DNA of 64,000 nt, from the NCBI GenBank assembly GCA_037127255.1, contig JBANSL010000004.1:62001-126000 (forward strand), in the 5' to 3' direction. Positions 1-10,296 of this stretch are shown piece after piece. The notes under the pieces are model-generated. The model saw only the letters and a list, made by a program, of their open reading frames with translations. It was not told the origin of the DNA and did not search any database. This DNA comes from Persicaria tinctoria. Taxonomy: Eukaryota; Streptophyta; Magnoliopsida; Caryophyllales; Polygonaceae. How positions within the stretch are numbered: position 1 is the first letter of the stretch; each line of letters opens with the position of its first letter. Position numbers and translations under genes: made by a program.

Positions 1-168
1 ACAAGTTTTATATTGTATTTATTGAATCGGAGACCAATATTCCCTATTTTAAGTCCGTCGCATATTTCGCCATTTTCTCATAGGGTACTGTACACGAAAA
101 TATATCGAAATCTTAAGCAATCCAAAATGGCAGAGCCTCAACCCTAATGACTCTGTAACTTGGTAGAT
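1..168 (+). repeat. Reference monomer, class I
   Basis: This first full unit represents class I. Its diagnostic bases are TTGTATTT near 13-20, GAGACC near 30-35, AAGTCCG near 51-57 and TTCGCCATT near 67-75. The tail CAATCC...CAACCCTAATGA marks the subtype seen at 1849, 2522, 4371, 28851 and many other units. The unit length is 56 codons, so reading frames keep their phase from copy to copy. One frame is open except for TAA TGA at about 145-150. Confidence 0.95.
131..155. repeat. Short internal dyad CAGAG...CTCTG (representative copy)
   Basis: CAGAG (131-135) and CTCTG (151-155) are complementary with 15 bases between them in the reference unit, and both recur through the array. Another short dyad is GTACTGTAC at about 85-93, complementary apart from its centre base. 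The J2 switch falls within the CAGAG...CTCTG interval. These are visible symmetries; binding of any protein is not shown. Confidence 0.6.
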
Positions 169-175
169 ACAAGTT
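157..175. repeat. Monomer-edge inverted repeat (representative copy)
   Basis: AACTTG (157-162), seven bases GTAGATA (163-169), then CAAGTT (170-175) form a perfect 6-bp stem that straddles the monomer boundary. It recurs in nearly every unit on either strand. Rare variants weaken it: CACTTG at about 7048 and 8391, and CAGGTT following GAAACTTG at about 14240, 15418, 17767, 18943 and 21796. That the DNA actually extrudes a hairpin is inference. The J1 orientation switch falls exactly in this stem. Confidence 0.85.
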
Positions 176-336
176 TTATATTCTATTTATTGAATCGGAT
201 ACCAATATTCCCTATTTTAAGTCTGTCGCATATTTCGCAATTTTCTCATAGGGTACTGTACACGAAAATATATCGAAATCTTAAGCTATCCAAAATGGTA
301 GAGCCTCAACTCTAATGACTCTGTAACTTGGTAGAT
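169..336 (+). repeat. Reference monomer, class II
   Basis: This second full unit represents class II. It differs from class I at linked sites: TTCTATTT instead of TTGTATTT, GGATACC instead of GGAGACC, AAGTCTG instead of AAGTCCG, TTCGCAATT instead of TTCGCCATT, and GGTAGAG instead of GGCAGAG. The same set recurs together at 841, 2017, 2690, 4539 and others. It therefore looks like an old second lineage alternating with class I, with later recombinants. Confidence 0.9.
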
Positions 337-672
337 ACAAGTTTTATATTGTATTTATTGAATCGGAGACCAATATTCCCTATTTTAAGTCCGTCGCATA
401 TTTCGCCATTTTCTCATAGGGTACTGTACACGAAAATATATTGAAATCTTAAGAAATCCAAAATGGCAGAGCCTCAACTCCAAAGACACTGTAACTTGGT
501 AGATACAAGTTTTATATTGTATTTATTGAATCGGAGACCAATATTCCCTATTTTAAGTCTGTCGCATATTTCGCAATTTTCTCATAGGGTACTGTACACG
601 AAAATATATCGAAATCTTAAGCTATCCAAAATTGCAGAGCCTCAACTCTAAAGACTCTGTAACATGGTAGAT

Positions 673-3600
673 ACAAGTTTTATATTGTATTTATTGAATC
701 GGAGACCAATATTCCCTATTTTAAGTCCGTCGCATATTTCGCCATTTTCTCATAGGGTACTGTACACGAAAATATATCGAAATCTTATGCAATCCAAAAT
801 GGCAGAGCCTCAACCCTAATGACTCTGTAACTTGGTAGATACAAGTTTTATATTCTATTTATTGAATCGGATACCAATATTCCCTATTTTAAGTCTGTCG
901 CATATTTCGCAATTTTCTCATAGGGTATTGTACACGAAAATATATCGAAATCTTAAGCTATCCAAAATGGTAGAGCCTCAACTCTAATGACTCTGTAACT
1001 TGGTAGATACAAGTTTTATATTGTATTTATTGAATCGGAGACCAATATTCCCTATTTTAAGTCCGTCGCATATTTCGCCATTTTCTCATATGGTACTGTA
1101 CACGAAAATATATCGAAATCTTAAGCTATCCAAACTGGCAGAGCCTCAACTCTAATGACTCTGTAACTTGGTAGATACAAGTTTTATATTGTATTTATTG
1201 AATCGGAGACCAATATTCCATGTCTTAAGTCCGTCGCATATTTCGCCATTTTCTCATAGGGTACTGTACACGAAAATATATCAAAATCTTAAGCTATCCA
1301 AAATGGCAGAGCCTCAACTCTAATGACTCTGTAACTTGGTAGATACAAGTTTTTTATTCTATTTATTGAATCGGATACCAATATTCCCTATTTTAAGTCT
1401 GTCGCATATTTCGCAATTTTCTCATAGGGTACTGTACACGAAAATATATCGAAATCTTAAGCTATCCAAAATGGTAGAGCCTCAACTCTAATGACTCTGT
1501 AACTTGGTAGATACAAGTTTTATATTGTATTTATTGAATCGGAGACCAATATTCCCTATTTTAAGTCCGTCGCATATTTCGCCATTTTCTCATAGGGTAC
1601 TGTACACAAAAATATATCGAAATCTTAAGCTATCCAAAATGGCAGAGCCTCAACTCTAATGACTCTGTAACTTGGTAGATACAAGTTTTATATTGTATTT
1701 ATTGAATCGGAGACCAATATTCCCTATTTTACGTCCGTCGCATATTTCGCCATTTTCTCATAGGGTACTGTACCCGAAAATATCTCGAAATCTTAAGCAA
1801 TCCAAAATGGCAAAGCCTCAACTCTTAAGACTCTGTAACTTGGTAGATACAAGTTTTATATTGTATTTATTGAATCGGAGACCAATATTCCCTATTTTAA
1901 GTCCGTCGCATATTTCGCCATTTTCTCATAGGGTACTGTACACGAAAATATATCGAAATCTTAAGCAATCCAAAATGGCAGAGCCTCAACCCTAATGACT
2001 CTGTAACTTGGTAGATACAAGTTTTATATTCTATTTATTGAATCGGATAACAATATTTCCTATTTTAAGTCTGTCGCATATTTCGCAATTTTCTCATAGG
2101 GTACTGTACACGAAAATATATCGAAATCTTAAGCTATCCAAAATGGTAGAGCCTCAACTCTAATGATTCTGTAACTTGGTAGATACAAGTTTTATATTGT
2201 ATTTATTGAATCGGAGACCAATATTCCCTATTTTAAGTCCGTCGCATATTTCGCCATTTTCTCATAGGGTGCTGTACACGAAAAATATATCGAAATCTTA
2301 AGCTACCCAAAATGGCAGAGCCTCAACTCTAATGACTCTGTAACTTGGTAGATACAAGTTTTATATTGTATTTATTGAATCGGAGACTAATATTCCCTAT
2401 TTTACGTCCGTCGCATATTTCGCCATTTTATCATAGGGTACTGTACACGAAAATATATCGAAATCTTAAGCAATCCAAAATGGCAGAGCCTCAACTCTAA
2501 TGACTCTGTAACTTGGTAGATACAAGTTTTATATTGTATTTATTGAATCGGAGACCAATATTCCCTATTTTAAGTCCGTCGCATATTTCGCCATTTTCTC
2601 ATAGGGTACTGTACACGAAAATATATCGAAATCTTAAGCAATCCAAAATGGCAGAGCCTCAACCCTAATGACTCTGTAACTTGGTAGATACAAGTTTTAT
2701 ATTCTATTTATTGAATCGGATACCAATATTCCCTATTTTAAGTCTGTCGCATATTTCGCAATTTTCTCATAGGGTATTGTACACGAAAATATATCGAAAT
2801 CTTAAGCTATCCAAAATGGTAGAGCCTCAACTCTAATGACTCTGTAACTTGGTAGATACAAGTTTTATATTGTATTTATTGAATCGGAGACCAATATTCC
2901 CTATTTTAAGTCCGTCGCATATTTCGCCATTTTCTCATATGGTACTGTACACGAAAATATATCGAAATCTTAAGCTATCCAAACTGGCAGAGCCTCAACT
3001 CTAATGACTCGGTAACTTGGTAGATACAAGTTTTATATTGTATTTATTGAATCGGAGACCAATATTCCATGTCTTAAGTCCGTCGCATATTTCGCCATTT
3101 TCTCATAGGGTACTGTACACGAAAATATATCAAAATCTTAAGCTATCCAAAATGGCAGAGCCTCAACTCTAATGACTCTGTAACTTGGTAGATACAAGTT
3201 TTTTATTCTATTTATTGAATCGGATACCAATATTCCCTATTTTAAGTCTGTCGCATATTTCACAATTTTCTCATAGGGTACTGTACACGAAAATATATCG
3301 AAATCTTAAGCTATCCAAAATGGTAGAGCCTCAACTCTAATGACTCTGTAACTTGGTAGATACAAGTTTTATATTGTATTTATTGAATCGGAGACCAATA
3401 TTCCCTATTTTAAGTCCGTCGCATATTTCGCCATTTTCTCATAGGGTACTGTACACAAAAATATATCGAAATCTTAAGCTATCCAAAATGGCAGAGCCTC
3501 AACTCTAATGACTCTGTAACTTGGTAGATACAAGTTTTATATTGTATTTATTGAATCGGAGACCAATATTCCCTATTTTACGTCCGTCGCATATTTCGCC

Positions 3601-4706
3601 ATTTTCTCATAGGGTACTGTACCCGAAAATATCTCGAAATCTTAAGCAATCCAAAATGGCAAAGCCTCAACTCTTAAGACTCTGTAACTTGGTAGATACA
3701 AGTTTTATATTGTATTTATTGAATCGGAGACCAATATTCCCTATTTTAAGTCCGTCGCATATTTCGCCATTTTCTCATAGGGTACTGTACACGAAAATAT
3801 ATCGAAATCTTAAGCAATCCAAAATGGCAGAGCCTCAACCCTAATGACTCTGTAACTTGGTAGATACAAGTTTTATATTCTATTTATTGAATCGGATAAC
3901 AATATTTCCTATTTTAAGTCTGTCGCATATTTCGCAATTTTCTCATAGGGTACTGTACACGAAAATATATCGAAATCTTAAGCTATCCAAAATGGTAGAG
4001 CCTCAACTCTAATGATTCTGTAACTTGGTAGATACAAGTTTTATATTGTATTTATTGAATCGGAGACCAATATTCCCTATTTTAAGTCCGTCGCATATTT
4101 CGCCATTTTCTCATAGGGTGCTGTACACGAAAAATATATCGAAATCTTAAGCTACCCAAAATGGCAGAGCCTCAACTCTAATGACTCTGTAACTTGGTAG
4201 ATACAAGTTTTATATTGTATTTATTGAATCGGAGACTAATATTCCCTATTTTACGTCCGTCGCATATTTCGCCATTTTATCATAGGGTACTGTACACGAA
4301 AATATATCGAAATCTTAAGCAATCCAAAATGGCAGAGCCTCAACTCTAATGACTCTGTAACTTGGTAGATACAAGTTTTATATTGTATTTATTGAATCGG
4401 AGACCAATATTCCCTATTTTAAGTCCGTCGCATATTTCGCCATTTTCTCATAGGGTACTGTACACGAAAATATATCGAAATCTTAAGCAATCCAAAATGG
4501 CAGAGCCTCAACCCTAATGACTCTGTAACTTGGTAGATACAAGTTTTATATTCTATTTATTGAATCGGATACCAATATTCCCTATTTTAAGTCTGTCGCA
4601 TATTTCGCAATTTTCTCATAGGGTACTGTACACGAAAATATATCGAAATCTTAAGCTATCCAAAATGGTAGAGCCTCAACTCTAATGACTCTGTAACTTG
4701 GTAGAT
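673..4706 (+). repeat. 11-monomer HOR, 1849 bp, about 2.2 copies
   Basis: Copies start at 673, 2522 and 4371, a spacing of 1849 bp (11 x 168 + 1). The extra base is a fifth A in CGAAAAATATATCG at about 2281 and 4130. Both full copies share private variants in the same order: GGGTATTG, CATATGG with AAACTGG, CATGTCTT, TTTTTTATTC, CACAAAAAT, TACCCG with ATCTCG, GGATAACAATATTTCC, GGGTGCTG with CTACCC, and TTTATCATAG. The third copy matches for two units and then diverges at about 4707. Near identity means the duplication is recent relative to monomer divergence. Confidence 0.93.
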
Positions 4707-6890
4707 ACAAGTTTTATATTCTATTTATTGAATCGGAGACCAATATTCCCTATTTTAAGTCCGTCGCATATTTCGCCATTTTCTCATAGGGTACTGTACA
4801 CGAAAATATATCGAAATCTTATGCAATCCAAAATGGCAGAGCCTCAACCCTAATGACTCTGTAACTTGGTAGATACAAGTTTTATATTCTATTTATTGAA
4901 TCGGATACCAATATTCCCTATTTTAAGTATGTCGCATATTTCGCAATTTTCTCATAGGGTACTGTACACGAAAATATATCGAAATCTTAAGCTATCCAAA
5001 ATGGTAGAGCCTCAACTCTAATGACTCTGTAACTTTGTAGATACAAGTTTTATATTGTATTTATTGAATCGGAGACCAATATTCCCTATTTTAAGTCCGT
5101 CGCATATTTCGCCATTTTCTCATAGGGTACTGTACACGAAAATATATCGAAATCTTATGCTATCCAAAATGGTAGAGCCTCAACTCTAATGACTCTGTAA
5201 CTTGGTAGATACAAGTTTTATATTGTATTTATTGAATCGGAGACCAATATACCCTATTTTAAGTCTGTCGCATATTTCGCCATTTTCTCATAGGGTACTG
5301 TACACGAAAATATATCGAAATCTTAAGCTATCCAAAATGGCAGAGCCTCAACTCTAAAGACTCTGTAACTTGGTAGATACAAGTTTTATATTGTATTTAT
5401 TGAATCGGAGACCAATATTCCCTATTTTAAGTCCGTCGCATATTTCGCCATTTTCTCATAGGGTACTGTACACGAAAATATATCGAAATCTTATGCAATC
5501 CAAAATGGCAGAGCCTCAACCCTAATGACTCTGTAACTTGGTAGATACAAGTTTTATATTCTATTTATTGAATCGGATACCAATATTCCCTATTTTAAGT
5601 ATGTCGCATATTTCGCAATTTTCTCATAGGGTACTGTACACGAAAATATATCGAAATCTTAAGCTATCCAAAATGGTAGAGCCTCAACTCTAATGACTCT
5701 GTAACTTGGTAGATACAAGTTTTATATTGTATTTATTGAATCGGAGACCAATATTCCCTATTTTAAGTCCGTCGCATATTTCGCCATTTTCTCATATGGT
5801 ACTGTACACGAAAATATATCGAAATCTTAAGCTATCCAAAATGGCAGAGCCTCAACTCTAATGACTCTGTAACTTGGTAGATACAAGTTTTATATTGTAT
5901 TTATTGAATCGGAGACCAATATTCCATGTCTTAAGTCTGTCGCATATTTCGCCATTTTCTCATAGGGTACTGTACACGAAAATATATCAAAATCTTAAGC
6001 TATCCAAAATGGCAGAGCCTCAACTCTAATGACTCTGTAACTTGGTAGATACAAGTTTTTTATTCTATTTATTGAATCGGATACCAATATTCCCTATTTT
6101 AAGTCTGTCGCATATTTCGCAATTTTCTCATAGGGTACTGTACACGAAAATATATCGAAATCTTAAGCTATCCAAAATGGTAGAGCCTCAACTCTAATGA
6201 CTCTGTAACTTGGTAGATACAAGTTTTATATTGTATTTATTGAATCGGAGACCAATATTCCCTATTTTAAGTCCGTCGCATATTTCGCCATTTTCTCATA
6301 GGGTACTGTACACAAAAATATATCGAAATCTTAAGCTATCCAAAATGGCAGAGCCTCAACTCTAATGACTCTGTAACTTGGTAGATACAAGTTTTATATT
6401 GTATTTATTGAATCGGAGACCAATATTCCCTATTTTAAGTCCGTCGCATATTTCGCCATTTTCTCATAGGGTACTGTACACGAAAATATATCGAAATCTT
6501 AAGCAGTCCAAAATGGCAGAGCCTCAACCCTAATGACTCTGTAACTTGGTAGATACAAGTTTTATATTCTATTTATTGAATCGGATACCAATATTCCCTA
6601 TTTTAAGTATGTCGCATATTTCGCAATTTTCTCATAGGGTACTGTACACGAAAATATATCGAAATCTTAAGCTATCCAAAATGGCAGAGCCTCAACTCTA
6701 AAGACTCTGTAACTTGGTAGATACAAGTTTTATATTGTATTTATTAAATCGGAGACCAATATTCCCTATTTTAAGTCCGTCGCATATTTCGCCATTTTCT
6801 CATAGGGTACTGTACACGAAAATATATCGAAATCTTAAGCTATCCAAAATGGCAGAGCCTCAACTCTAATGACTCTGTAACTTGGTAGAT
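4707..6890 (+). repeat. Mosaic monomers with fragments of the 11-mer
   Basis: Thirteen units. Class II copies with AAGTATG recur at about 4921, 5593 and 6601, spacings of 672 and 1008 bp. The run 5715-6386 (CATATGG; CATGTCTT with ATCAAAATC; TTTTTTATTC; CACAAAAAT) repeats the four-unit run at 1009-1680 and 2858-3529. It is therefore a third copy of part of the preceding HOR, separated from it by inserted or rearranged units. Confidence 0.85.
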
Positions 6891-9800
6891 ACAAGTTTTA
6901 TATTGTATTTATTGAATCGGAGACAAATATTCCTTATTTTACGTCCGTCGCATATTTCGCCATTTTCTCATAGGGTACTGTACACGAAAATATATCGAAA
7001 TCTTAAGCAATCCAAAATGGCAGAGCCTCAACTCTAATGACTCTGTCACTTGGTAGATACAAGTTTTATATTGTATTTATTGAATCGGATACCAATATTC
7101 CATGTTTTAAGTCCGTCGCATATTTCGTCATTTTCTCATAGGGTACTGTACACGAAAATATATCGAAATCTTAAGCAATCCAAAATGGCAGAGCCTCAAC
7201 CCTAATGACTCTGTAACTTGGTAGATACAAGTTTTATATTCTATTTATTGAATCGGATACCAATATTCCCTATTTTAAGTCTGTCGCATATTTCGCAATT
7301 TTCTCATAGGGTACTGTACACGAAAATATATCGAAATCTTAAGCTATCCAAAATGGCAGAGCCTCAACTCTAATGACTCTGTAACTTGGTAGATACAAGT
7401 TTTATATTGTATTTATTGAATCGGAGACCAATATTCCATGTCTTAAGTCGGTCGCATATTTCGCCATTTTCTCATAGGGTACTGTACACGAAAATATATC
7501 GAAATCTTAAGCTATCCAAAATGGCAGAGCCTCAACTCTAATGACTCTGTAACTTGGTAGATACAAGTTTTATATTGTATTTATTGAATCGGATACCAAT
7601 ATTCCCTATTTTAAGTCCGTCGCATATTTCGCCATTTTCTCATAGGGTACTGTACACGAAAATATATCGAAATCTTAAGCTATCCAAAATGGCAGAGCCT
7701 CAACTCTAAAGACTCTGTAACTTGGTAGATACAAGTTTTATATTGTATTTATTGAATCGGAGACCAATATTCCCTATTTTAAGTCCGTCGCATATTTCGC
7801 CATTTTCTCATAGGGTACTGTACACGAAAATATATCGAAATCTTAAGTAATCCAAAATGGCAGAGCCTCAACCCTAATGACTCTGTAACTTGGTAGATAC
7901 AAGTTTTATATTCTATTTATTGAATCGGATACCAATATTCCCTATTTTAAGTCTGTCGCATATTTCGCAATTTTCTCATAGGGTACTGTACACGAAAATA
8001 TATCGAAATCTTAAGCTATCCAAAATGGCAGAGCCTCAACTCTAAAGACTCTGTAACTTGGTAGATACAAGTTTTATATTGTATTTATTAAATCGGAGAC
8101 CAATATTCCCTATTTTAAGTCCGTCGCATATTTCGCCATTTTCTCATAGGGTACTGTACACGAAAATATATCGAAATCTTAAGCTATCCAAAATGGCAGA
8201 GCCTCAACTCTAATGACTCTGTAACTTGGTAGATACAAGTTTTATATTGTATTTATTGAATCGGAGACTAATATTCCCTATTTTACATCCGTCGCATATT
8301 TCGCCATTTTCTCATAGGGTACTGTACACGAAAATATATCGAAATCTTATGCTATCCAAAATGGTAGAGCCTCAACTCTAATGACTCTGTCACTTGGTAG
8401 ATACAAGTTTTATATTGTATTTATTGAATCGGATACCAATATTCCCTATTTTAAGTCTGTCGCATATTTCGCAATTTTCTCATAGGGTACTGTACACGAA
8501 AATATATCGAAATCTTAAGCTATCCAAAATGGTAGAGCCTCAACTCTAATGACTCTGTAACTTGGTAGATACAAGTTTTATATTGTATTTATTGAATCGG
8601 AGACCAATATTCCCTATTTTAAGTCCGTCGCATATTTCGCCATTTTCTCATAGGGTACTGTACACGAAAATATATCGAAATCTTAAGCTATCCAAAATGG
8701 CAGAGCCTCAACTCTAAAGACTCTGTAACTTGGTAGATACAAGTTTTATATTGTATTTATTGAATCGGAGACCAATATTCCCTATTTTAAGTCCGTCGTA
8801 TATTTCGCCATTTTCTCATAGGGTACTGTACACGAAAATATATCGAAATCTTAAGTAATCCAAAATGGCAGAGCCTCAACCCTAATGACTCTGTAACTTG
8901 GTAGATACAAGTTTTATATTCTATTTATTGAATCGGATACCAATATTCCCTATTTTAAGTCTGTCGCATATTTCGCAATTTTCTCATAGGGTACTGTACA
9001 CGAAAATATATCGAAATCTTAAGCTATCCAAAATGGTAGAGCCTCAACTCTAATGATTCTGTAACTTGGTAGATACAAGTTTTATATTGTGTTTATTGAA
9101 TCGGAGACCAATATTCCCTATTTTAAGTCCGTCGCATATTTCGCCATTTTCTCATAGGGTACTGTACACGAAAATATATCGAAATCTTAAGCTATCCAAA
9201 ATGGCAGAGCCTCAACTCTAATGACTCTGTAACTTGGTAGATACAAGTTTTATATTGTATTTATTGAATCGGAGACTAATATTCCCTATTTTACGTCCGT
9301 CGCATATGTCGCCATTTTCTCATAGAGTACTGTACACGAAAATATATCGAAATCTTAAGCAATCCAAAATGGCAGAGCCTCAACTCTAATGACTCTGTAA
9401 CTTGGTAGATACAAGTTTTATATTGTGTTTATTGAATCGGATACCAATATTCCATGTTTTAAGTCCGTCGCATATGTCGCCATTTTCTCATAGGGTACTG
9501 TACACGAAAATATATCGAAATCTTAAGCTATCCAAAATGGCAGAGCCTCAACTCTAAAGACTCTGTAACTTGGTAGATACAAGTTTTATATTGTATTTAT
9601 TGAATCGGAGACCAATATTCCCTATTTTAAGTCTGTCGCATATGTCGCCATTTTCTCATAGAGTACTGTACACGAAAATATATCGAAATCTTAAGCTATC
9701 CAAAATGGCAGAGCCTCAACTCTAATGACTCTGTAACTTGGTAGATACAAGTTTTTTATTCTATTTATTGAATCGGATACCAATATTCCCTATTTTAAGT

Positions 9801-10246
9801 CTGTCGCATATTTTGCAATTTTCTCATAGGGTATTGTACACGAAAATATATCGAAATCTTAAGCTATCCAAAATGGTAGAGCCTCAACTCTAATGACTCT
9901 GTAACTTGGTAGATACAAGTTTTATATTGTATTTATTGAATCGGAGACCAATATTCCCTATTTTAAGTCCGTCGCATATTTCGCCATTTTCTCATAGGGT
10001 ACTGTACACGAAAATATATCGAAATCTTATGCTATCCAAAATGGTAGAGCCTCAACTCTAATGACTCTGTAACTTGGTAGATACAAGTTTTATATTGTAT
10101 TTATTGAATCGGAGACCAATATTCCCTATTTTAAGTCTGTCGCATATTTCGCCATTTTCTCATAGGGTACTGTACACGAAAATATATCGATACAAGTTAA
10201 GCTATCCAAAATGGCAGAGCCTCAACTCTAATGACTCTGTAACTTG
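6891..10246 (+). repeat. Mosaic block, source of the inverted duplication
   Basis: About 20 units. A rare ATTTATTAAATCGG occurs at 6741 and 8085, 1344 bp apart, and CTGTCACTTGG at about 7045 and 8388, so part of the block is an eight-unit duplication. Private marks here reappear inverted in 10254-13470: CGTCGTATATT (8800), TTGTGTTT (9091), CGTCATTTT (7128) and TTTTACATCCG (about 8286). The last unit ends at the J1 fold-back. Confidence 0.85.
10189..10198 (+). repeat. Ten-base template-switch patch near J1
   Basis: Normal units read ATATATCGAAATCTTAAGC. Here the sequence is ATATATCGA, then TACAAG, then TTAAGC, so AATC is replaced by TACAAG with a net gain of two bases. The resulting GATACAAGTT (10189-10198) equals the monomer-edge sequence. 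It is also the exact reverse complement of AACTTGTATC at 10241-10250 in the J1 core, with 42 bases between. A local template switch is the simplest reading (inference). Confidence 0.75.
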
Positions 10247-10296
10247 TATCTACCAAGTTACAGAGTCATTAGAGTTGAGGCTCTGCCATTTTGGAT
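10204..10296. repeat. J1: plus-to-minus fold-back palindrome
   Basis: Two perfect 43-base arms (10204-10246 and 10254-10296) flank the 7-base TATCTAC (10247-10253). Plus units run through GTAACTTG; after it the array continues in minus orientation. The junction overlap is AACTTG, the left stem of the monomer-edge inverted repeat, and the loop is present in inverted form. So the switch took place within this 6-bp stem. Beyond 43 bases the arms stay homologous but are different monomer subtypes. Confidence 0.92.

Larger units (their letters stand above)
1..672 (+). repeat. Four mixed monomers at the left edge
   Basis: The units begin at 1, 169, 337 and 505. The unit at 337 carries TATTGAAATC, then AAGAAATCC, a haplotype seen elsewhere only near the right edge (about 56170, 57180 and, inverted, 58400-62280). 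Its tail ACTCCAAAGACAC removes the usual in-frame stop, which produces a spurious 62-codon frame at 463-651. The unit at 505 mixes class I GAGACC with class II CTG/GCAATT. No other signal was found. Confidence 0.9.

Noticed and set aside
463..651. 62-codon open frame
   Set aside because: It lies wholly inside satellite units and is open only because ACTCCAAAGACAC replaces the usual TAATGA. No conserved domain or gene context.
1672..1995. 107-codon open frame, repeated identically at 3521-3844
   Set aside because: It spans two satellite units and starts at TTG. Its duplication is explained by the 1849-bp HOR, and its translation just repeats the monomer translation.
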